10,998 bases of DNA, taken from contig CASTMW010000048.1 of the NCBI GenBank assembly GCA_949450265.1, forward strand, positions 1-10,998. The letters run 5' to 3'. Below, piece after piece: positions 1 to 5,605 of the stretch. The DNA comes from an uncultured Eggerthellaceae bacterium. Lineage in GTDB: Bacteria > Actinomycetota > Coriobacteriia > Coriobacteriales > Eggerthellaceae. The notes under the pieces were generated by a model. The model was given only the letters and a program-made list of their open reading frames with translations. It had not been told where the DNA came from and searched no databases. Position numbers and translations under genes: made by a program. Position 1 is the first letter of the stretch; every line of letters starts with the position of its first letter.

Positions 1-54
1 CTCATCGTTGCCACCCGGCGTCGCAAGCGCGAAGAGCAGGCGAGCGCGGGGTAG
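1..54 (+). CDS. C-terminal end of a probable membrane or surface protein (partial)
   Basis: Frame 1 from the window edge reads LIVATRRRKREEQASAG and then a TAG stop at 52-54. Hydrophobic residues followed by a run of arginines and lysines is the usual end of a final membrane helix or of a cell-wall sorting signal, with the basic tail left in the cytoplasm. Only 17 residues are visible, so no family can be named, and the sorting motif, if any, would lie upstream. The stop codon falls inside an 18-bp tandem repeat, so a second in-frame TAG follows at 70-72. The gene would converge on the protease gene that ends at 224. An open frame of 17 codons in GC-rich DNA could be chance; the hydrophobic-then-basic pattern is the main support. 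Confidence 0.3.
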   Translation, partial: LIVATRRRKREEQASAG

Positions 55-82
55 GGGCATCGTACGGGGTAGGGGCATCGTA
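47..82. repeat. Perfect 18-bp tandem repeat, two copies
   Basis: The unit CGGGGTAGGGGCATCGTA occurs at 47-64 and again, with no mismatch, at 65-82. It spans the likely stop codon of the partial gene at 1-54, so the stop is duplicated in frame. A perfect pair suggests a recent slippage duplication or a locus that is still variable. Confidence 0.9.
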
Positions 83-102
83 GAGAGCCGTTGATGTTGA
101 AT

Positions 103-172
103 GCCTGGTCGTGGTCGCGATCGTGCGGCTGCGACCAGGCGGAACCAAGCGCTCATGGTCGAGCGACCATGA
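103..172. repeat. Inverted-repeat cluster between convergent genes, possible bidirectional terminator
   Basis: Two strong hairpins sit here. GCCTGGTCG at 103-111 pairs perfectly with CGACCAGGC at 132-140 (9 bp, 20-base loop). TCATGGTCG at 153-161 pairs with CGACCATGA at 164-172 (9 bp, 2-base centre). A competing pairing, GGTCGC 113-118 with GCGACC 131-136, is possible, and GTCGTGGT at 108-115 can pair with ACCACGAC at 175-182. The position, between a probable plus-strand gene end (54) and a minus-strand gene end (224), fits transcription termination from both sides. Against a classical intrinsic terminator, neither strand shows a T-run after the stems. The repeated GGTCG/CGACC core could instead be a protein-binding site. 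Confidence 0.5.
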
Positions 173-223
173 CAACCACGACAACCCGGTTAGGCAACTA
201 CGATCGGGAGGGAGGCAGAACGC

Positions 224-2224
224 CTACGACGATCCCGAAAGCGGCACCAGTTCGTAGACGCGGTCTTCGCTGGCCATAGAAGTAGTATCGGTCATGGCCT
301 TCACCAGGGCATTACCATAGGTCACATTGGCCCCTCCGGCCTGCGCCCGCACATCCTGGTACCAAACGTTGAAGTCCTCAAGGTTCATCCATTGACTGGG
401 ATCATCGCTGAGCGCCACGTACGTTTCGCCAGGGTTCGACTTCACCGTTGCCATGGTCTCCACCAGCTGTCCGTCGTTGGGCGGCTCGGCGAATGCCAGT
501 TCCAGATTCAGGTAGCTGGCGTCGCGGTCGCGTCCGTCCAGCTGCACGTTCGCGTGAACGCGCTGCACCACCATGAACCGCTGTCCTTCGCCCACCAGCA
601 CCGGTGCATCCAGCGTCAGCGTGTGGAAGCCTGCCGTGGAGAACGTTTCGGTGGCATAGGCCGCCTCCCACCCGTCGTCGCCTTCTGCGGGCATCAGGTA
701 CACCCAGCATTCCACCTGCTCGTTCTGGCGGAAGGTCTGGGCGGTTACGGCGCGCACCAGTTCGGTGCTCTGCGCGGTGAACATGTTGCCCACCAGCACT
801 GCGCCCTCATAGCTGGCCGGTTCCGAATATTCGGACATGCCCAGGTAGTCGTGCTGGTACAGCGTGTCGTGGCTATTGTCCAAGCGCGTCACTTCGAAGG
901 CCACCGGCAAGGTGATGGTGTGGTCGTAGTATGACAGCCAGAACAGCCCGCTGGCGCCCGCGTCGCTGTCCAGGCCCCACTGCGTGGCCTGCGCGCTGCC
1001 GCCCAGCGCTGCGTACAGGGCATCGCTGCCCCAGTTGTTCTTGCATAGCCACGCGCCGTCGGCGGCGGGTTGCCCGCTGGCCGTACCGCCGAAGTTGCTC
1101 TTGCTGTAGGTGTCGTCCCAGCCCACGATGGACACCGCATGGTTGGTGAACACCGTGTCGGCCGCATCGTACTGGGCCCAGCTGCCATAGTCGAAATGAT
1201 CGCTCTGGCGTGCTTGGCCGGGCAGCGACGTTTCGGCTTCCAGCGATATGGCCACGGCGCCCGTGGTCACGATGGCGCTCTTGACCTGGCGGGTGGCGTC
1301 TGCGTCGTAGCCCACGTAGCGGTACGTGCCCGTTTGGCTGTCGTATTCGGAAACGGCAGGGCTGGGCAGCTCCAAGATGCCGCTGACATACCAGCCAAGA
1401 TCGTTGGCTGTGCGCAGGCTATCGTCGATGGACCAATCGAAGGCCCGCGCATCCGCTCCGCCCGTGCCTGTGGTGAACCACGGTGCGCTTCCGGGTGCAT
1501 AGCCGTTGTACTGGTAGGGGGCGGCGGCTTCCGAGACTAAGCCCTGGCGCGCGGCCAGTGCCGCTTCCACGATGGAGAAGTTGCCGCCTGCAAGCTGCGT
1601 GGTAGGGTTGTTCGTATCCACCCGGTAGAGCCCTTCGCCCGCTTGCGCACCGGCGCTGTCCTCGGTCTGCAATTCGTGTGAGAGCCACGCGATGGCGCGT
1701 TCGGACACGTCCACCTGCTCGGTCAGTCCAGACAGCTTCGGCGCAACGTTGACGCCCGCCTGGATGCGCTCGGCGAATGTTCCGTCTGTGCGCGCTTCCG
1801 CTTCCAGGATGCTGCTCTCCACGGCCGACGCAATGGCGAAGGCCCAGCATGCGCCCCAGGGATTCTGCAGCTTCACGCTAGTGGCCAGATCGCCGTTCGT
1901 CAGTGAAAAGGAGCGGGGTAGCTGGCCGGAGGGGAACAGCGCTTCCACCGAAATGGCTTCTGGTGTTGTTGCGGCGCTGACGTTATTGGCCGCGCTGTCA
2001 GGTTGGCCGGTCACGTTGGCTACATCATCGGATTCGCTGGTGGCGCCGTCCGTCGCCTCCTCAGCCGCGCCTTTGCTTGCATTCGACGAAGTGGCGAAGA
2101 GCGGATGCTGCTGGGCGGCCGCAGGTTCCGCACAGCTATGCACGGCCGTGATGGGCACGAACGCCACCGCTGAGACCAGCACGAACGCTACGACATCCCG
2201 TAGTATGCGCACCGGCCGCTTCAC
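224..2224 (-). CDS. Exported papain-family (C1) cysteine protease with lectin-like region
   Basis: This encodes a 666-residue protein that appears to be a secreted peptidase. Residues 1-38 look like a signal peptide: basic start (MKRPVRILRD), a hydrophobic core, then an Ala-rich cleavage region before QQ. An acidic, Ser/Ala-rich linker covers about 40-95. The C1 peptidase core spans about 100-435. Q120 is the oxyanion-hole residue, C126 the nucleophile in NPWGACWAFA, H362 the catalytic histidine in NHAVSIVGWD, and N396 the catalytic asparagine in CKNNWG. Residues about 445-580 resemble the lectin-like domain that follows this peptidase type in other anaerobes. No LPXTG motif or C-terminal membrane segment is seen, so it is probably released; VHSC at 28-31 is a poor lipobox. 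The GTG start is chosen because the basic signal-peptide start follows directly, though its ribosome binding site is weak. It lies 22 bases after the usp gene, so co-transcription and perhaps translational coupling are likely. The substrate is unknown. Confidence 0.88.
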   Translation of the reverse strand: MKRPVRILRDVVAFVLVSAVAFVPITAVHSCAEPAAAQQHPLFATSSNASKGAAEEATDGATSESDDVANVTGQPDSAANNVSAATTPEAISVEALFPSGQLPRSFSLTNGDLATSVKLQNPWGACWAFAIASAVESSILEAEARTDGTFAERIQAGVNVAPKLSGLTEQVDVSERAIAWLSHELQTEDSAGAQAGEGLYRVDTNNPTTQLAGGNFSIVEAALAARQGLVSEAAAPYQYNGYAPGSAPWFTTGTGGADARAFDWSIDDSLRTANDLGWYVSGILELPSPAVSEYDSQTGTYRYVGYDADATRQVKSAIVTTGAVAISLEAETSLPGQARQSDHFDYGSWAQYDAADTVFTNHAVSIVGWDDTYSKSNFGGTASGQPAADGAWLCKNNWGSDALYAALGGSAQATQWGLDSDAGASGLFWLSYYDHTITLPVAFEVTRLDNSHDTLYQHDYLGMSEYSEPASYEGAVLVGNMFTAQSTELVRAVTAQTFRQNEQVECWVYLMPAEGDDGWEAAYATETFSTAGFHTLTLDAPVLVGEGQRFMVVQRVHANVQLDGRDRDASYLNLELAFAEPPNDGQLVETMATVKSNPGETYVALSDDPSQWMNLEDFNVWYQDVRAQAGGANVTYGNALVKAMTDTTSMASEDRVYELVPLSGSS

Positions 2225-2246
2225 ATCGCCCGCCAGAAGAGCGGCG

Positions 2247-2714
2247 TCACTTCACCACCAGCACCGGCACCGTGGCCTTCTGCAGCACCGAATAGCACAC
2301 CGAACCCAGCATGCCGCGAATCACGCCCATGCCGCGATGCCCCATGGCGATGCAGTCGAAATCGTTGTCGCGCGCGAAATCCACGATGGAATCGTGCGGG
2401 CTGCCGTTGACCACGGCCACGCTCACGTGCTCGTAGCCTTCCACGATGTCGGCGATGTCCTGCTGCAGGCGCGTGACCTCTTCGAGCTCGGTCGCATCGT
2501 CCAGTGAACCGATGGCGCTCATATCCACGTCGTCCACTGCCACACCGGCCATGCGGCTGGCGATCTTGAACGTCTCGGCGTTGTAGTCGCGCCATTCCAC
2601 CACGTTCAGCACGGTTATCTGGCCGTCGGTCCCGCGCACCAGATCAAGCGCGTTGCGCAGCGCATTCTTGGCGTGTTCGGAATCGTCGTAGGGTACAAGC
2701 ACTTTCTTATACAT
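2247..2714 (-). CDS. Universal stress protein, UspA family
   Basis: A 155-residue single-domain protein, the usual length for one Usp unit. It opens MYKKVLVPYDDSEHAKNAL, where the first beta strand and D10 are typical of the nucleotide-binding fold. It ends with the ATP-loop region GHRGMGVIRGMLGSVCYSVL followed by VPVLVVK, the usual last strand. The loop reads G-2x-G-8x-GS, one residue shorter than the textbook G-2x-G-9x-G(S/T), so ATP binding is likely but not certain. Usp proteins are cytoplasmic and linked to survival under stress; the exact role of this one cannot be read from sequence. The ATG has a good GGAGGAA ribosome binding site at 2717-2723. It is the first gene of a two-gene minus-strand unit with the protease downstream, and is divergent from fhaA. 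Confidence 0.93.
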   Translation of the reverse strand: MYKKVLVPYDDSEHAKNALRNALDLVRGTDGQITVLNVVEWRDYNAETFKIASRMAGVAVDDVDMSAIGSLDDATELEEVTRLQQDIADIVEGYEHVSVAVVNGSPHDSIVDFARDNDFDCIAMGHRGMGVIRGMLGSVCYSVLQKATVPVLVVK

Positions 2715-2716
2715 GG

Positions 2717-2755
2717 TTCCTCCGATTGGTTCGACGGCTCGTTTATGGCATTATA
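2717..2755 (-). promoter_or_regulatory. Probable promoter -10 and ribosome binding site for the usp-protease unit
   Basis: On the minus strand a perfect TATAAT lies at 2755-2750. This gives an expected start near 2743 and a leader of about 29 bases. GGAGGAA at 2723-2717 precedes the ATG at 2714. No good -35 is seen; the best, CGTACA with an 18-base spacer, matches TTGACA at only three positions. An activator or an alternative sigma factor may be involved. Confidence 0.5.
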
Positions 2756-2759
2756 TAGG
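2731..2759 (+). promoter_or_regulatory. Weak candidate promoter for the fhaA-pknB operon
   Basis: TCGACG at 2731-2736 (four of six to TTGACA), a 17-base spacer, then TATAGG at 2754-2759 (four of six to TATAAT). The -10 overlaps the same AT-rich patch as the opposite-strand usp promoter, so the two units could compete. Both elements are weak; it is offered mainly because the operon must start in this 87-base gap. Confidence 0.2.
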
Positions 2760-2788
2760 GAATTATGTATTCGTGTACGCGCGCGTGC

Positions 2789-2794
2789 AAGGAG
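2789..2794 (+). promoter_or_regulatory. Ribosome binding site that decides the fhaA start
   Basis: AAGGAG lies 7 bases before the ATG at 2802. An in-frame ATG at 2673 would add 43 residues, but they overlap the usp coding start, and their Arg-rich sequence does not look like the family. The 2802 start gives MGFLSKFEGKMEDTVEG, which fits the start of FhaA-type proteins. Confidence 0.85.
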
Positions 2795-2801
2795 TATCCG
2801 C

Positions 2802-3932
2802 ATGGGTTTCCTTTCAAAATTCGAAGGGAAGATGGAAGATACCGTTGAAGGCATGGCCTCCGGTTTCGGCGGCTCATCGCTGTCCCCTGTGCAGATCACC
2901 AAGAAGGCCGAGAAGCAGATGCGTCGCGAGAAGATCGTGGGCGCGGGCGTGCAGTACGCTCCCACTCTGTACACCGTGCTGGTCAGCCCGGAAGACGACG
3001 CGCGACTGTTCGGCTATTACCCCACGCTGGCAGGTGAAGTGGAAACCTATCTGATGGCGAAGGCCAACGAGATGGGACTGGATATGGATGGTCAGCCGCT
3101 TGTGCGGTTCCTGGCCGATCCGGAATTGAAGCGCGGCAAGTTCGATGTGGTGGCCGAGATGGTGGCTGCTCCTATCGTGGCGCGGCTGCGCAACGAAGAA
3201 TTGCAGCGTTACGGGCTGGCGGCGCCCGCTGCCGGGCCGCGTGCGGCCATGGGGCGGCAACCGCAGATGGCGCCTATGCCCCGGTCGGCGCAGCAGCAGC
3301 CGATGCGTGGCATGGGATATCCCGGTGCCATGGGAGGTGCTATGGGGGCGGGAGCGCCTTCGCCCGTTGCTGGTGCTGTCGTTCCGACACCTGAGCCTAT
3401 GGGGTCGGCCATGGGGGCGCCTGCCGCCCGCTCGGGCCGCCCGTCGGTCAAGCAAGCGCGCGGGTACGTGCCGCCTGTGGTGGACGACGGCTACGACGAC
3501 GCGTTTGACGACGGGTATTATGCCGACTATGCCGACGGTGGCGCTGACGGCTTCGACGACATGGATGGCTATGCCGACGAGCCGCGCACCACGGTGATGA
3601 ACGCGGTGCCTGCTACGGCTGCCGCTCCGGCATCCACGGACGGTCTGGAGGTTTATCTGTACGACGAGCAGCGCGACCGCGCCTACCAGCTGACCGGCCG
3701 GGCTGAGCACATCGGTCGTGAATCGGCCAACGACATCGTGGTGCCCGACATCAACGTGTCGCGCGTGCATGCCGAGATACGCTGCGAACCGAACGGCACA
3801 TGGGTCATCACCGACCTGGGTTCCACCAACGGCGTGTACGTGAACGGGCGCCAGGTGAAGACGGCGCCGCTGCGCGATGCCGACATGATCACGTTGGGCA
3901 CATCCGAGCTCGAGTTCCAACTTCTATCGTAG
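2802..3932 (+). CDS. fhaA: FhaA-like protein: DUF3662 domain plus C-terminal FHA domain
   Basis: A 376-residue cytoplasmic protein. Residues 1-138 form the FhaA N-terminal (DUF3662) domain, including KIVGAGVQYAPTLYTVLVSP at 45-64. A flexible Gln/Met/Gly/Pro/Ala linker covers about 140-220, then a strongly acidic, Tyr-rich stretch at 221-262. The FHA domain occupies about 281-376, with G305-R306, S320-R-V-H323 and DLGSTNGVYVNG at 338-349. These are the residues that bind phosphothreonine. In Mycobacterium the orthologue is a PknB substrate that binds the phosphorylated pseudokinase MviN and regulates peptidoglycan synthesis; that role here is inferred from homology and synteny. RTTVM at 262-266, with paired threonines before the FHA domain, is a plausible kinase site but unproven. 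It is the first gene of the operon; its TAG stop is in the same frame as fhaB, with four codons between. Confidence 0.9.
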   Translation: MGFLSKFEGKMEDTVEGMASGFGGSSLSPVQITKKAEKQMRREKIVGAGVQYAPTLYTVLVSPEDDARLFGYYPTLAGEVETYLMAKANEMGLDMDGQPLVRFLADPELKRGKFDVVAEMVAAPIVARLRNEELQRYGLAAPAAGPRAAMGRQPQMAPMPRSAQQQPMRGMGYPGAMGGAMGAGAPSPVAGAVVPTPEPMGSAMGAPAARSGRPSVKQARGYVPPVVDDGYDDAFDDGYYADYADGGADGFDDMDGYADEPRTTVMNAVPATAAAPASTDGLEVYLYDEQRDRAYQLTGRAEHIGRESANDIVVPDINVSRVHAEIRCEPNGTWVITDLGSTNGVYVNGRQVKTAPLRDADMITLGTSELEFQLLS

Positions 3933-3944
3933 GGGCGCAGCCGG

Positions 3945-4358
3945 GTGATCGACGTCATACTGCTGATAGCGCGCCTGCTGTTCGTGGCGCTGCTGTATCT
4001 GTTCCTGTTCGCCATCATGCGTACCGGCATCAGCCAAGTGCGTGGCACCCGCAAGAAGGCGCGCACGTGGAGCGTGTCGGTGGAGCGCGGCCCGAAAGAG
4101 CTGCGCGGCGTGCAGATGGAAGTGGACGGCCCCATCATCGTGGGCCGCTCGCCGCAAGCCGACATCGTGATCGCTGCGGGCTACGTGTCCGGGCGTCACG
4201 CGAAGTTCCAACTGATGGGCAAGAACCTGTTTGTGGAGGATATGGGGTCTACGAACGGCACGCTGGTAAACGGCCAGCCGGTCAGCGAACCGCAGGCGCT
4301 GCGCAACGGCGATGTGGTGAACGTGGGCGATGTTGCCATGCGCGTGAGGTATGAATGA
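3945..4358 (+). CDS. fhaB: FhaB-like membrane-anchored FHA protein
   Basis: A 137-residue protein. Residues 3-24 are one hydrophobic segment (IDVILLIARLLFVALLYLFL begins it), followed by a basic stretch (RGTRKKAR at 33-40), which predicts an N-terminal anchor with the rest in the cytoplasm. The FHA domain covers about 58-137: G67-R68, S82-G-R-H85 and EDMGSTNGTLVNG at 98-110, all the usual phosphothreonine contacts. Length and layout match actinobacterial FhaB (FipA). In Mycobacterium that protein links the PknB pathway to the division machinery; this is inferred here. The GTG start is supported by AGGGG at 3931-3935 and by the stop of fhaA 12 bases upstream in the same frame, which leaves no longer choice. 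Its TGA overlaps the next ATG by four bases, so translation is probably coupled to the phosphatase gene. Confidence 0.9.
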   Translation: MIDVILLIARLLFVALLYLFLFAIMRTGISQVRGTRKKARTWSVSVERGPKELRGVQMEVDGPIIVGRSPQADIVIAAGYVSGRHAKFQLMGKNLFVEDMGSTNGTLVNGQPVSEPQALRNGDVVNVGDVAMRVRYE

Positions 4359-5605
4359 TGGACCCGATGAACGCAGAAGCGCGTCGCACGTTCGGCAGCC
4401 GCACTGATGTGGGCCGGGTGCGCGAGCACAACGAGGACAGCCTGGTGGTGCAGCCGCCGCTGTACGTGGTGTGCGACGGCATGGGCGGCCATGCCGCGGG
4501 TGAGGTAGCCTCCGAGATGGCGGTGGACGTTATTGCCCAGCGCGCGCCGCTGACCGCCGATGCCGAGCAGCTGGGGCAGGCGGTGGAAGAGGCGAACCTG
4601 GCCATCATCCGTGCGGCGGCCCATGGTGTGGGGCGCGAGGGTATGGGCACCACGTGCACGGCGGCCATGGTGGAAGGCACGCGGCTGGTCATCGCGCAGG
4701 TGGGTGATTCGCGCGCCTACCTTGTGCACGCCGGGCGCATCCAGCAGCTGACGCGCGACCATAGCCTGGTGGCCGACCTGGTGGAATCCGGGCAGATCAC
4801 CGCCGAAGAGGCGCGCACGCACCCGAACCGATCGGTCATCACGCGCGCGCTGGGCAGCGACCCGCGCATGCAGTGCGATCTGTACGAGATGAACGTGGAC
4901 GAGGGCGATCGGCTGCTGTTGTGCAGCGATGGCTTGTACAGCATGATCGACGATGTGCAGATCGAACGTATCATGAACATGTGCCCCGACGCGCAGGATG
5001 CGGCCGACATGCTGGCCGAGGCGGCGGTGGACGCGGGCGGCCACGACAACGTGACCGCCATCGTGGTGAACGTGATGGGGGACGCAGTAACGCGGCATTG
5101 GAAGCTGGCGCGCAAGACCAAGGTGACCATGACTGTGGTAGCTATCCTGGTGGTACTGGCGTTCATCGGGGCGTTTGCGGGTTTTAACCTATGGATCAGC
5201 ACGGTGGCCTATCTGGGTGAAGTGGATGGCCGAGTGGCCGTGTACCAGGGCATCCCCGGCGATGTGCTGGGGGTCAGTTTCAGCAATCTACGCGAAGTGA
5301 CCGACGTGTCGGTGGATAGCTTGCAGCCGGGCGTGGCGAATCGCGTTCGCAATCACGATATCCGGTGCGATTCGCTGGATGCGGCGCACGGGCTGATCGA
5401 GCAGTACCGCTTGGATGTGTTCGACTCGCAGAAGTCGGCGGTGCCGCAGGGTAATGCAGCGACAGGCGATAGCGCAGCAGCAGGTGGCGATACGGCGGCT
5501 TCTGATACCGCTGTTGCAGGCACCGACGGGAGCGCTGCAGGCACCGACGGTGCAGCCACTGCCCAACCCGACCAAGCTGCCCAACTTTCGGGGGATGCCG
5601 CATGA
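4355..5605 (+). CDS. pstP: PP2C serine/threonine phosphatase with membrane segment and outer tail (PstP type)
   Basis: A 416-residue membrane phosphatase expected to remove phosphate from PknB and its substrates. The PP2C domain covers about 11-240. It contains RVREHNED at 21-28, DGMGGHAAGE at 41-50 (first metal-binding Asp), GTTCTA at 98-103, GDSRAYL at 117-123, CSDGLYSMIDD at 190-200 (second metal Asp) and DNVTAIVV at 231-238. These are the full set of metal and phosphate motifs. A transmembrane helix follows at about 256-283. Outside lie about 75 residues with YLGEVDGRVAVYQGIPG, resembling the outer part of mycobacterial PstP, then a low-complexity Ala/Gly/Thr/Asp tail from about 363. The tail contains a 15-bp DNA repeat (5515-5529 and 5536-5550). 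The start is ATG at 4355 or the adjacent ATG at 4358, with GAGG at 4346-4349. ATGA overlaps join it to fhaB before and to the fused cell-wall gene after. Confidence 0.94.
   Translation: MMDPMNAEARRTFGSRTDVGRVREHNEDSLVVQPPLYVVCDGMGGHAAGEVASEMAVDVIAQRAPLTADAEQLGQAVEEANLAIIRAAAHGVGREGMGTTCTAAMVEGTRLVIAQVGDSRAYLVHAGRIQQLTRDHSLVADLVESGQITAEEARTHPNRSVITRALGSDPRMQCDLYEMNVDEGDRLLLCSDGLYSMIDDVQIERIMNMCPDAQDAADMLAEAAVDAGGHDNVTAIVVNVMGDAVTRHWKLARKTKVTMTVVAILVVLAFIGAFAGFNLWISTVAYLGEVDGRVAVYQGIPGDVLGVSFSNLREVTDVSVDSLQPGVANRVRNHDIRCDSLDAAHGLIEQYRLDVFDSQKSAVPQGNAATGDSAAAGGDTAASDTAVAGTDGSAAGTDGAATAQPDQAAQLSGDAA

Noticed and set aside
1692..2507. A 271-codon plus-strand frame opposite the protease and usp genes
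   Set aside because: It spans two well-supported minus-strand genes with clear family motifs, and has none of its own.
2673..2801. Upstream ATG that would lengthen fhaA by 43 residues
   Set aside because: It overlaps the usp start, contributes Arg-rich sequence unlike the family, and has no ribosome binding site as good as AAGGAG before 2802.
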